Origin: an uncultured Clostridia bacterium
GTDB taxonomy: Bacteria > Bacillota > Clostridia > Peptostreptococcales > Anaerovoracaceae
Reading direction: 5' to 3'
DNA: 64,000 nucleotides
Assembly (NCBI GenBank): GCA_937900415.1
Contig: CALCEY010000009.1
Span: 186,001-250,000, forward strand
The position numbers and the translations under genes are program-made. Positions 52,887 through 60,578 of this stretch are shown here, in pieces (within the stretch, counting starts at the first letter, position 1; every line of letters begins with the position of its first letter). The notes under the pieces were generated by a model. It worked only from the letters and a program-made list of their open reading frames with translations. It did no database searches and had not been told where the DNA came from.

Positions 52887-53339
52887 TTACCTCCTGAGAT
52901 TCACATGCTCCATAACATATTCTTCTTTTTCTCTCATAATTTTCTTTTCTTCTTCCTCCATATGATCGTATCCCAACAGGTGAAGAAGGCTGTGCACAAA
53001 CAGATATACCAGCTCACGCTCGGCAGAATGTCCGTATTCCTCTGCCTGCTCTGCGGCTCTCTCCTTACATATAACCACGTCCCCCAAACAAATCTCGCCC
53101 GTTTCGGGAAACTCTCCGGGGCTTTCGAATTGAGGAAAAGAAAGCACGTCCGTCACGCTGTCCACTGCCCGGTACTGCGAATTAAGACTCCTTATCTCCT
53201 CCGGAAAAACAAACGTCAGGCTTATCTCTGTTCTCGCTGCGTCTGTATTCTCCTTATTCAAGAGAAATTCTCCGGCTTCCTGCATTTTTGCAAGAAGTTC
53301 CGAATCTATTGCCTGTCCCTCTTCAAGATAAATATTCAT
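52887..53339 (-). CDS. ybeY: Endoribonuclease YbeY
   Basis: 150 residues. Zinc triad His116, His120 and His126 in VHSLLHLLGYDH. Processes the 16S rRNA 3' end and takes part in ribosome quality control, which fits the neighbouring era and phoH. Starts within the last codons of phoH (four-base overlap). Confidence 0.96.
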   Translation of the reverse strand: MNIYLEEGQAIDSELLAKMQEAGEFLLNKENTDAARTEISLTFVFPEEIRSLNSQYRAVDSVTDVLSFPQFESPGEFPETGEICLGDVVICKERAAEQAEEYGHSAERELVYLFVHSLLHLLGYDHMEEEEKKIMREKEEYVMEHVNLRR

Positions 53340-54331
53340 TCCTCAAGTTCCTCCGGATATTTTTTGTAAAATCTATCGTAAGCGTTAATTATCCTTTTAA
53401 CCAGTTCATGGCGCACAACATCGCTGTCCTTAAGATGACAGAAATCAATGCCTTCCACGTTTTTCAGCACTTTTGCCGCCTCCACCAATCCCGATTTTTT
53501 CCCTTTCGGCAAATCTATCTGCGTTATATCTCCTGTAACGACTACTTTAGATTCAAAACCCATTCTTGTCAGAAACATTTTCATCTGCTCTCTTGTAGTA
53601 TTCTGAGCTTCGTCTAAAATAATGAATGCGTTGTCAAGGGTTCTTCCTCTCATGTATGCCAGAGGCACGACCTCTATGGCTTCTTTTTCCTTGAGTCTCA
53701 AAGCCGCGTCTCTGCCCAGCACATCGTAAAGCGCGTCATACAGCGGACGCAGGTACGGGTCTACCTTGTCCTGAAGATCTCCCGGCAGGAAACCCAGCCT
53801 TTCACCGGCTTCCACGGCCGGTCTTGTCAGTATTATCTTCTGAACCTCTTTGTTCTTAAAAGCATTGACCGCCATCGCCACAGCTATATACGTCTTACCG
53901 GTTCCGGCAGGACCTATACCGAAAACGATGTCTCTCTTCCTTATGCTCTCTACGTAAAGCCTCTGCCCCAGAGTCTTCGGCTTAAGCGGCTTTCCCTTAT
54001 GAGTAAAGCATATTATATCTTTTGAAATATTGCTTTTTTTATATGAAAGGCCCTCTTTTTTAAGTCCTATTACATAGGCGGCCTTCTGTTTTCCAAGACC
54101 TTCGCCTGAAGCGATAATATTCGTAAACTCTTCTATGATGCCCTGTGCGTCATCAAGAGCTTTTTTCTGTTCTTCTTCCGTCATCCCGTCTCCGGCAATC
54201 ATCGTAAGTCCGTCGTCGCGCTGAAATATATCTACGCCTGTGGCTTCTTTTATCAAGTCAAGATTAGCATCGAGATTGCCGAAAAGTTCAACCCTGTCAA
54301 TCTCCTGAAGTATCTGTACCTTTCTCTCCAA
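53336..54331 (-). CDS. phoH: PhoH-family ATPase
   Basis: 331 residues. Walker A GPAGTGKT at 140-147, LTRPAVEAGERLGFLPGDLQDKVDPYLRPLYDAL, Walker B IILDEAQN and the GDITQIDLP sensor are all typical. The protein is linked to RNA metabolism with YbeY. TTG start with AGGAG seven bases upstream. The 35-base overlap with yqfD points to coupled translation. Confidence 0.95.
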   Translation of the reverse strand: MERKVQILQEIDRVELFGNLDANLDLIKEATGVDIFQRDDGLTMIAGDGMTEEEQKKALDDAQGIIEEFTNIIASGEGLGKQKAAYVIGLKKEGLSYKKSNISKDIICFTHKGKPLKPKTLGQRLYVESIRKRDIVFGIGPAGTGKTYIAVAMAVNAFKNKEVQKIILTRPAVEAGERLGFLPGDLQDKVDPYLRPLYDALYDVLGRDAALRLKEKEAIEVVPLAYMRGRTLDNAFIILDEAQNTTREQMKMFLTRMGFESKVVVTGDITQIDLPKGKKSGLVEAAKVLKNVEGIDFCHLKDSDVVRHELVKRIINAYDRFYKKYPEELEE

Positions 54332-55469
54332 TTAGTATCTCCTGTTCTTCTCCTATTTGTTGCCTGACCTCAAGGGTCACGCCTATTTCTATTATATTTT
54401 CTTTATAGGAAAAATTCAAATCTTTATTTATAATTTCAGCACCTTCCGGCAAATTTTCTTCAGCCCACTGCCTTATCTGCTGATTGACCTTCGCCCTGAT
54501 TTCCTCTTCGCTCCTTTCCCGCTTGGAAACCACTGTGTTTTCGTCTTCCACCGAAGAATTTACCGTGTTTCCGGACGAATTCTCTGCATCCGATACACCT
54601 CTGCCTCCCGTCATGTCTCCCTCTCCCGAAGCCGCAGATGACGTTATGTATCTTTCCTGATTAAACGTCAGCCTGTACGGTACTCTTGCCCATATTTCCC
54701 CGCTGCTCCTGACGTAATACCCTTTCGGCCAGTTTTCTTCATAGACGGTGGGCTCCGTTGCAACGTATCCCGAAACCAAAACCTGACCCTTTCTTACATA
54801 TTCCCCCTCCTCTACCAGAAGCATACCCCTGTAAATGCTCAGATTTTCTATATATCCCGATTGTGAAGCCGTTATATTTGTATACATGCGCTCTTTTTCT
54901 CCCCTCAAATCCCGGCTTATCACGGGATCCTCGGCTTCCGAGATGCTGAGAAAAACTTTCCGGCCGTCGTAGGCCAGCTTAAGCCACGTTATCTGCGGAA
55001 ACGTCTCATAAATATGATTTTCAGCTTCTTTCCAGTTTATCTCAGGCCTGTATGCTCCTTCTTTTATTCCGGCTTCGCCTAAACATTCTCTCAGCAGAGT
55101 TTCAGGTATGGCTTTGTATCCGTTTATGTGTATAGTTTTAACAAAAAAAGACTGGCTTATAACCAACGCCAGCACAACGATGATTCCTGCAACCTTTAAG
55201 GGAGTCTTAAAAAATTTCATTATCCTGCACCCGGCGCCTCTGTGCTCCTCTTCCGTAATCTTATACAGAGCCTTAGCCATTTTCTTCAATTCTGCAAGGT
55301 CCTCCGGCGTAACCCAGCAGACAGCCTTAAGAGGCGAAAGTATTCGGATATTCCTCACATCAAGTCCCCTCTTCATCGCTTTGTCAAGCAGCCTGTCTAT
55401 TCTGAAGCCCTCAATTTTTACTTTTATCCGATGAACTGAAAAATTCAACTCCCTGTATTCTGCCTTCAA
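54297..55469 (-). CDS. yqfD: Sporulation protein YqfD
   Basis: 390 residues from a TTG at 55469 with GGGGAGG seven bases upstream; the frame is open to 55487. One membrane helix at about 105-125 follows a cytoplasmic part, and the rest is outside (INGYKAIPETLLRECLGEAGIKEGAYRPEINWKEAENHIYETFPQITWLKL, then beta-rich SQSGYIENLSIYRGMLLVEEGEYVRKGQVLVSG). YqfD is under sporulation sigma-factor control in Bacillus and needed for forespore stages. A low-complexity insert (about 295-330, rich in Ser, Gly and Asn) is unusual. Start lies inside yqfC. Confidence 0.9.
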   Translation of the reverse strand: MKAEYRELNFSVHRIKVKIEGFRIDRLLDKAMKRGLDVRNIRILSPLKAVCWVTPEDLAELKKMAKALYKITEEEHRGAGCRIMKFFKTPLKVAGIIVVLALVISQSFFVKTIHINGYKAIPETLLRECLGEAGIKEGAYRPEINWKEAENHIYETFPQITWLKLAYDGRKVFLSISEAEDPVISRDLRGEKERMYTNITASQSGYIENLSIYRGMLLVEEGEYVRKGQVLVSGYVATEPTVYEENWPKGYYVRSSGEIWARVPYRLTFNQERYITSSAASGEGDMTGGRGVSDAENSSGNTVNSSVEDENTVVSKRERSEEEIRAKVNQQIRQWAEENLPEGAEIINKDLNFSYKENIIEIGVTLEVRQQIGEEQEILIGEKGTDTSGD

Positions 55470-55674
55470 TGAGAAGCCTCCCCTCAAAAATTTCTTTTAT
55501 GACAAAACCGCTTCCTGTAACAGTTACGTGTTTTTTTCCGCATTGTACTGTCAGGGAATCCTCTCCTATCATTACGATGGCTTTTACATTTTCAATTACA
55601 GCCAGCCTTTCGCTGATTATTATTTTCGGCTCGTTGAAGTCCAAATCATAGGACATTTCCTCGATCAGTCTCAA
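55411..55674 (-). CDS. yqfC: Sporulation protein YqfC
   Basis: 87 residues from a TTG with AAGGGG about eight bases upstream. NEPKIIISERLAVIENVKAIVMIGEDSLTVQCGKKHVTVTGSGFVIKEIFEGRLLIEGRIQGVEF is the YabP/YqfC domain. Overlaps yqfD and precedes it as in all spore-forming Firmicutes, supporting spore-former ancestry. Confidence 0.92.
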   Translation of the reverse strand: MRLIEEMSYDLDFNEPKIIISERLAVIENVKAIVMIGEDSLTVQCGKKHVTVTGSGFVIKEIFEGRLLIEGRIQGVEFFSSSDKSKN

Positions 55675-55823
55675 AATAAAATCCCCTTACGCAATATTTT
55701 TGCATCAATATTCTTTATAAAATGTATGCCGGCAAAATACTTTTAATTCTTCGGATTGATTCCGCTCCTTTGCAGCCTTGAAAATATTGATGGCTGCTTT
55801 AACGTACTGAAACGATGAATATG

Positions 55824-55911
55824 CCTTTTGTTAACGGCGAACCTCCCTTTTGTTAACGGCGAACCTCCCTTTTGTTAACGGCGAACATCCCATTCGTTAA
55901 CGGCGAACATG
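55824..55911. repeat. 22-base tandem repeat, four copies
   Basis: Unit CCTTTTGTTAACGGCGAACC plus TC. Copies at 55824, 55846, 55868 and 55890; the first two are identical and the last two have one to four changes. No spacers separate the copies. Confidence 0.92.
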
Positions 55912-55928
55912 ATATGCGTTCATTTCGC

Positions 55929-56012
55929 TTTACAGCAACACGTTTTGAGCTCTGCCAAATCCTGTCGAAATTTACAGCAACACGTTTTGAACTCTGCCAA
56001 CGCCTGTCGAAA
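55929..56012. repeat. 42-base tandem repeat, two copies
   Basis: Copies at 55929-55970 and 55971-56012, differing at three positions. Unit starts TTTACAGCAACACGTTTTGA and ends CCTGTCGAAA. Directly follows the 22-base array. Confidence 0.92.
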
Positions 56013-56023
56013 TTCGTCGTAAC

Positions 56024-56047
56024 AAAAAAGGCCGCATACAAGCGGCC
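56024..56047 (-). terminator. Terminator of membrane-protein gene
   Basis: Minus strand: GGCCGC-TTGTAT-GCGGCC (56047-56030) followed by TTTTTTG. Confidence 0.85.
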
Positions 56048-56085
56048 GGAACAAATCAATGTAAGGTTTTCTTTACCGGAACAAA

Positions 56086-56601
56086 TCAGCGGAAAGCTTT
56101 CTTTTTTGATTTCAGATAATAAATAATGCCTGCGGTAAAGCCTATAACGCCGATAGCTATGAACGGAAGCATCGTCATGATAAGGAAATTTTCATTTCCG
56201 TCAAAAGCGCTGCCATCGCCGATATTATACAGGTCGGAGCCGCCATAGCGATTTATGGCAAAAGCTGCCAAGCCAATGACAAAGACGCTTTCTATTAAGA
56301 TGACGCATATTCTGTCCTTAAAATTTTTGCCGTCATTACCCTTTCCCGTTGACTTAACTATCTTCGGCACCAGCACTCCGACTGCCATACAGACTGCGGC
56401 TGCATAGATAAACTTCAGGCATAAATTATCGTATCTCGTGAAATATTCGTCCTCCACGCTACCCACAAAGATATTGCTGTAATTTATAAGGAGAAATGCG
56501 ACGGTTGCTATAATCGCTATATTTTGCACAATTATCGTCCACATCAGTCCCTTTTTATATATTTTAAGCTTATTATCCACAGCACTCTCCCCCCTTTTCA
56601 C
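56086..56601 (-). CDS. Four-helix membrane protein, unknown
   Basis: 171 residues with four membrane helices (about 20-40, 63-82, 100-117, 141-162), a short extracytoplasmic loop after helix 1 (SVEDEYFTRYDNLCLK) and a basic C-terminus (KSKKKAFR). I do not recognise a family. AAGGGGGGAG precedes the open frame. It has its own terminator and repeats on both sides, suggesting a lineage-specific insertion in the yqf-yqeY block. Confidence 0.65.
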   Translation of the reverse strand: MKRGESAVDNKLKIYKKGLMWTIIVQNIAIIATVAFLLINYSNIFVGSVEDEYFTRYDNLCLKFIYAAAVCMAVGVLVPKIVKSTGKGNDGKNFKDRICVILIESVFVIGLAAFAINRYGGSDLYNIGDGSAFDGNENFLIMTMLPFIAIGVIGFTAGIIYYLKSKKKAFR

Positions 56602-56816
56602 AGGTGATTATGTTAATATTATATCATAAAATACAAGAACATTCCACAGTTAAATACATGTCGTGCAGATTCAGCGATAAACACAGAGGGTTATATATCT
56701 TTCATCGTCCATGCGGCTCCGAACAACTTGACACCGGCTACGGCTGAGATGTAGAATTCAATAAGACATATCCATATACGGATTTTCGGCAAATCAAATC
56801 ATATATGTCCGCTTGC

Positions 56817-56880
56817 TTCAGCGTGCGGCATCGTTTCAGCGTGCAACATCACTTCGGCGTGCAACATCACTTCGGCGTGC
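56817..56880. repeat. 18-base tandem repeat, about 3.5 copies
   Basis: Units TTCAGCGTGCGGCATCGT, TTCAGCGTGCAACATCAC and TTCGGCGTGCAACATCAC, then a partial fourth. Copies drift by one to four bases. Confidence 0.9.
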
Positions 56881-56883
56881 AGG

Positions 56884-56949
56884 AAACGCCATATCACGCA
56901 ACAGCGCTTCGACATAAAATAAACGCCATATCACACAGCAGCGCTTCGA
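56884..56949. repeat. 29-base direct repeat, two copies
   Basis: AAACGCCATATCAC followed by a CA-rich triplet pair and AGCGCTTCGA at 56884-56912 and again at 56921-56949, with two mismatches and an eight-base spacer. Confidence 0.88.
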
Positions 56950-56981
56950 GGCGCCGCAATATGACATACAAGGAGGTTTCA

Positions 56982-57815
56982 ATGCGAAAAGTCAATCTTC
57001 ATACCCATACGATTTTATGTGACGGAAATAACACGGCTGAGGAAATGGTTCTCTCCGCAATCGAAAAAAACTTCGACGTCTTGGGATTTTCAGGTCATAG
57101 CGCATCATGCTTCGACGGCAGGGGCTGTATTCCCGACAGCGAAATTTCCGGATACAAGGCTGAAATCGCCCGGTTAAAAGAGAAATATAAAAAACAGATT
57201 CTCATTTTATGCGGCCTCGAGCTGGACTACTATGCCACGCAGCCTGCTTCAGGCTTCGATTATATAATAGGATCTGTTCATGCTTTCCACAAGGCCGGCT
57301 TCGATATGAGCCCCTCCTCCTTCGTCTTAGTGGATTACGGGCTTAAACAGCTCCATGAAGCTCTTGATAAGTTCTATGGCGGCGATGAAATGGCCCTTGC
57401 GGAAGATTATTTTGAAAGAGTTTCCCATATAACCGAAAATACAAACTGCGACATAATAGGTCACTTTGATCTTCTTACAAAGTTTAACGAACAGGAAAGG
57501 CTTTTCGATGAAAGTCATCCGAGATATGTGGCTGCGGCAGACAAGGCTCTTGAAAAGCTCTTGAAATCCAAAGCTTTCTTTGAAATAAACACAGGAGCAA
57601 TGGCAAAGGAGCTCAGGTCTGTGCCTTATCCTTCGGCTTCTATTCTCAGAAAGATAAATCAAGGCGGAGGAAAAATAATAATTTCCAGCGACAGCCACAG
57701 AACTGATACGGTAGACTTTGCCTTCGAAGAGGCAAGAAAGCTGGCGAGATCCTGCGGGTTCAGAAGCGTCGTCACCGTTGACAAAGACGGAAAATTTGCA
57801 GAAGAAGCTCTATAG
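56982..57815 (+). CDS. PHP-family histidinol-phosphatase-like protein
   Basis: 277 residues from the ATG at 56982, seven bases after AAGGAGG. The longer frame to 56805 runs through tandem repeats and is rejected. PHP metal motifs: NLHTHTILCDGNNT, GFSGHSA, GLELDYY, IIGSVHAF, DIIGHFDLLTKF, SSDSHRTD. The layout is that of HisK-type histidinol-phosphate phosphatases, the last-but-one step of histidine synthesis. No other his gene is near, so other phosphoesters remain possible. Confidence 0.87.
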   Translation: MRKVNLHTHTILCDGNNTAEEMVLSAIEKNFDVLGFSGHSASCFDGRGCIPDSEISGYKAEIARLKEKYKKQILILCGLELDYYATQPASGFDYIIGSVHAFHKAGFDMSPSSFVLVDYGLKQLHEALDKFYGGDEMALAEDYFERVSHITENTNCDIIGHFDLLTKFNEQERLFDESHPRYVAAADKALEKLLKSKAFFEINTGAMAKELRSVPYPSASILRKINQGGGKIIISSDSHRTDTVDFAFEEARKLARSCGFRSVVTVDKDGKFAEEAL

Positions 57816-57979
57816 CCGTTCAAGCCTTCGGTTCGTTAGCCTTAAATCAGCTCCTGCCGGCATAAGGCCGACATTTTCATCTATCAATTTTAAGTTTGAC
57901 ATTTTCGCCTGCCAACGGCATTTTGCCTGCTGTAAGCTCCGCATGGCCATGCGCCGGTAATCAAACTGTGACAAACAAA

Positions 57980-58053
57980 AAGCGAAGCTCAGGCCTCACA
58001 TAATGCCGGGCGGCATTGCAGATGATTCTTAAGCTTCGCTTCTATACTCTTTT
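57980..58053 (+). terminator. Terminator of PHP gene, branched
   Basis: Arms AAGCGAAGCT (57980-57989) and AGCTTCGCTT (58032-58041) enclose an inner hairpin AATGCC-GGGC-GGCATT, followed by a TTTTT run at about 58050. The A-rich left side may also serve the minus strand. Confidence 0.75.
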
Positions 58054-58095
58054 TACGTACAAATCAAATTTTTCATTTTGGCGCAATCAATAAAC

Positions 58096-58121
58096 AAAGC
58101 TCTCCGATATCGGAGAGCTTT
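58096..58121 (-). terminator. yqeY terminator palindrome
   Basis: AAAGCTCTCCGAT and its exact mirrored complement, 26 bases without a loop spacer, 12 bases after the yqeY stop. Minus-strand continuation is GTTTATTG. Confidence 0.75.
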
Positions 58122-58132
58122 TCGCATATGAT

Positions 58133-58579
58133 TTATCCCAAAAAATCCATAACAACTTTCTTTACTGCGTTTCCGTCGGCTACGCCTTTTACTTTAGCCA
58201 TTACCGGTCCCATCAGTTTGCCCATGTTCTGTTTGCCGCCGTCAATTCCCAACTCTGCGGCGGTGGCCTTGACAATTTCCATTATCTTTTCTTCCGAAAG
58301 CTGTTCCGGCAAATATCTGTTCAGGATTTCAATCTCGGCTTTGTAGGAATCTACCAAATCTGTTCTTCCGGCTTTTTCAAAATCAGCAAGTGCATCTTTT
58401 CTCATTTTAACTTGTTTAGATAAAACAGCGATGATGCCCTCGTCGCTAAGCTCTTCCCTGTTGTCTACCTCGTACTGCTTGATAGCAGCTCTGGCAAAGC
58501 TTATGGTATTTTTAGCGATTTCATTTTTAGTTTTCATGGCTTCCTTAAAATCAGCCATGAGCCTTTCTTTAATTGTCAC
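58133..58579 (-). CDS. yqeY: GatB/YqeY domain protein
   Basis: 148 residues from a GTG with AGAGGTGAG upstream. One GatB/YqeY tail domain (LMADFKEAMKTKNEIAKNTISFARAAIKQYEVDNREELSDEGIIAVLSKQVKMRKDALADFEKAGRTDLVDSYKAEIEILNRYLPEQLSEEKI). The domain is the tRNA-binding tail of GatB; the free protein's role is unknown, though it is almost always linked to rpsU. It follows rpsU here. Confidence 0.95.
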   Translation of the reverse strand: MTIKERLMADFKEAMKTKNEIAKNTISFARAAIKQYEVDNREELSDEGIIAVLSKQVKMRKDALADFEKAGRTDLVDSYKAEIEILNRYLPEQLSEEKIMEIVKATAAELGIDGGKQNMGKLMGPVMAKVKGVADGNAVKKVVMDFLG

Positions 58580-58652
58580 TTTTTCTCACCTCTATTCTCG
58601 GAAGCTTTGAAGCTGTATTCGCTTGAATATCAGGTTAAATGACTATATATTC

Positions 58653-58844
58653 TTAATATTTCTTAGCCTTTTTTCTTGCAGCTTCAGATTTTTTCTTTCT
58701 CTTTACGCTTGGTTTTTCGTAATGTTCTCTCTTTCTGAGCTCTGACATAACGCCGTCTCTGGCGCATGATCTCTTGAATCTCTTAAGAGCGCTTTCTAAG
58801 CTTTCATTTTCTCTCACGATTACTTGTGCCATGTTCTGATTCAC
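58653..58844 (-). CDS. rpsU: 30S ribosomal protein S21
   Basis: 63 residues, basic, MAQVIVRENESLESALKRFKRSCARDGVMSELRKREHYEKPSVKRKKKSEAARKKAKKY after a short Met-Asn-Gln-Asn lead; the ATG at 58832 with AGGAGGTGAATCAGAAC gives the canonical start and 59 residues. Binds near the 16S 3' end. First gene of rpsU-yqeY with a promoter at 58904-58931. Confidence 0.95.
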   Translation of the reverse strand: MNQNMAQVIVRENESLESALKRFKRSCARDGVMSELRKREHYEKPSVKRKKKSEAARKKAKKY

Positions 58845-58903
58845 CTCCTGACTAAAATGAAATATTTAAGCCGTGAACAATTATTAAACCGATAACGGAT
58901 ATA

Positions 58904-58931
58904 TTATACTATTTTTACCCATGGGGCGCAA
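58904..58931 (-). promoter_or_regulatory. rpsU promoter
   Basis: Minus strand: TTGCGC (58931-58926), 16-base spacer, TATAAT (58909-58904). Confidence 0.65.
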
Positions 58932-59323
58932 GATGTTTTTTTCATCTCTCCCTTTGTCTTTTGCAGACTTGTTCTTTAATGTCAGCCTTTATTATTTGAG
59001 AAGCTCAAATGTTTGCTTTTTAAAAATAAGCAAAATAAAAGGATCGGCTTTTCTTGACAGCAAAGCAACGGGATACCTATAATATTGTAATATAGAACAG
59101 CTTTCTGTTTTGAACGGCCGGCTTTGCCAGAGGATAATGCCCTGTATGAGCATCTTTGTTTTGTCCGCAGCGGAATCCTGAAACTTCTCACGGAGAACTC
59201 AGTCCAAACCGTAATCTCAGACGAAACAACTCCCGCAAACCGCGCCTGCTCATTTTTAAAATTACTTAAACATAAAAACAACCGTCCTAACTACAGACAG
59301 CTTTAAGAAACGGAGTGAAACAA
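58932..59323. other. Divergent region and long proC leader
   Basis: Between rpsU and proC. It holds the rpsU promoter and a + strand promoter at 59054-59083. The transcript from the latter would have an about 235-base leader before proC. In that leader a 60-codon frame starting TTG (59124-59306) reads plausibly but lacks a ribosome binding site; I do not call it a gene. Confidence 0.55.
59054..59083 (+). promoter_or_regulatory. Promoter upstream of proC
   Basis: TTGACA (59054-59059), 18-base spacer, TATAAT (59078-59083). Confidence 0.75.
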
Positions 59324-60133
59324 ATGTCAGACATAAAAAAAAGAAAAATCGGTTTTATCGGATACGGCAATATGGCCGGAGCTACAGCAAGAGGTCTTAT
59401 CCTTTCAGGTGCGGTGGAGCCTGAACAGATATACGTCTGCGCCAAAGACTACGAAAAGCTCTGCATTAAAGCCGAGGCCGACGGCGTCAAACCGTGCAGA
59501 AATGCAGAAGAGCTTTCAAACATCTGCGACGTGATTTTTATAGGCGTCAAGCCTTATATGGTAAAGGACGTCATGTCCCCTCTGAAAAAAATCTTAAGAG
59601 GCAAACTGGTCATTTCCCTCGCCGCAAACACATACTGCAAGGAGCTTTCGGAAATTATGCCTGAAGCGCATGTTGTAGCCACTGCGCCAAACACGCCGGT
59701 TTCCGTATGCGAAGGAATATTCATATGTGAAGAGGAGAACACTCTGAGCGAAGATGAAAAACTCTTTACAGAAGACCTTTTATCAAAGTTAGGCGCCGTC
59801 CTCTGGATGGACAAAGAGCATATGGGAATAGGCGGAGTTATAGCAGGCTGCGCCCCTGCATTTACTGCGATGTTTATGGAGGCTCTCGGCGACGCAGGCT
59901 GCAAACACGGACTCACAAGACAGTCCGCTTACAAGCTGGCGGCTCAGATGCTGGCAGGCACAGGAAAAATGGCTATGCAGTCGGGAGAACACCCGGGACA
60001 GATGAAAGACGCCGTCTGCTCGCCGTCGGGCACAACCATAGTAGGAGTGTCCGCCTTGGAGAAAAACGGTTTCAGGTTTGCCGTCATCGACGCAGTAGAT
60101 CAAATACAAAACAAGGTCAACGGCAAACTTTAA
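59324..60133 (+). CDS. proC: Pyrroline-5-carboxylate reductase
   Basis: 269 residues from the ATG at 59324 with CGGAG eight bases upstream; a GTG at 59315 lies too close to that site. Rossmann start IGFIGYGNMAGATARGLI, then VIFIGVKPYMVKDV, APNTPVSVCEGIF and the C-terminal signature DAVCSPSGTTIVGVSALEKNGFR. Makes proline from pyrroline-5-carboxylate with NAD(P)H. Monocistronic with its own terminator. Confidence 0.95.
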   Translation: MSDIKKRKIGFIGYGNMAGATARGLILSGAVEPEQIYVCAKDYEKLCIKAEADGVKPCRNAEELSNICDVIFIGVKPYMVKDVMSPLKKILRGKLVISLAANTYCKELSEIMPEAHVVATAPNTPVSVCEGIFICEEENTLSEDEKLFTEDLLSKLGAVLWMDKEHMGIGGVIAGCAPAFTAMFMEALGDAGCKHGLTRQSAYKLAAQMLAGTGKMAMQSGEHPGQMKDAVCSPSGTTIVGVSALEKNGFRFAVIDAVDQIQNKVNGKL

Positions 60134-60160
60134 TCATCACGTAATATCAGCACTATAAAA

Positions 60161-60223
60161 ACCATGCGCAGGGAAAGCATCAGCCGTCATTAAGCCTGCA
60201 ATCCCCTGCATGGTTCTTTCTTT
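60161..60223 (+). terminator. proC terminator
   Basis: Arms ACCATGCGCAGGG (60161-60173) and CCCTGCATGGT (60204-60214) with one bulge, then TCTTTCTTT. Confidence 0.8.
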
Positions 60224-60233
60224 ACCGTAAATT

Positions 60234-60578
60234 TTAGCCCGGCGGCCATGTAAGCTTTCTCTTTCCCAGTATGTGGAAGTGAAGATGCTTTACCGTCTGG
60301 AATGCGTCTTCTCCGTTATTGCTCACTACACGGTATCCGCCCTCGAGGCCAAGCTCTGCGGCAATCTTATGAACAGTAAACATTATATGCCCCATGAGCT
60401 CCTTGTCTTCCTCCTTAACATCGTCAAGAGACGATATATGTTTCTTGGGAATTACAAGAACGTGCACCGGCGCCTGCGGCTCCAGGTCATGAAAGCATAT
60501 CAGCTTGTCGTCTTCATAGACGATATTTGACTGAATTTCATGCCCTGCTATCATGCAAAAAATACAATCTGACATCAT
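60234..60578 (-). CDS. HIT-family nucleotide hydrolase
   Basis: 114 residues. N-terminal CIFCMIAGHEI with the CxxC zinc half-site, DLEPQAPVHVLVIPKKH, and the histidine triad HLHFHILG near 99-106. HINT-type proteins hydrolyse AMP-lysine and adenosine phosphoramidates. Overlaps mtaB by four bases and is translated after it. Confidence 0.94.
   Translation of the reverse strand: MMSDCIFCMIAGHEIQSNIVYEDDKLICFHDLEPQAPVHVLVIPKKHISSLDDVKEEDKELMGHIMFTVHKIAAELGLEGGYRVVSNNGEDAFQTVKHLHFHILGKRKLTWPPG

Larger units (their letters stand above)
55675..56085. other. Intergenic region with tandem repeats
   Basis: 411 bases between yqfC and the membrane-protein gene, interrupting the usual yqfC-yqeY neighbourhood. 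It holds four copies of a 22-base repeat, two copies of a 42-base repeat and the terminator of the upstream gene. No gene is seen. Confidence 0.7.
56602..56981. other. Intergenic region with tandem repeats
   Basis: 380 bases between divergent units. It carries an 18-base tandem repeat (56817-56880) and a 29-base repeat with a 37-base period (56884-56949) just before the PHP gene. An open frame passes through the repeats in front of that gene, but it has no binding site and I do not count it as coding. Confidence 0.65.
57816..58132. other. Convergent intergenic region with two hairpins
   Basis: 317 bases between the PHP gene and yqeY, which converge. Contains the Y-shaped stem at 57980-58041 and the 26-base palindrome at 58096-58121. 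No gene is seen. Confidence 0.65.

Noticed and set aside
55824..56012. Possible CRISPR array
   Set aside because: Units are contiguous without unique spacers, two unrelated units are present, and no cas gene is near.
56805..56981. N-terminal extension of the PHP protein
   Set aside because: Encoded by tandem repeats, no ribosome binding site, and the family starts at the NLHTHT strand.
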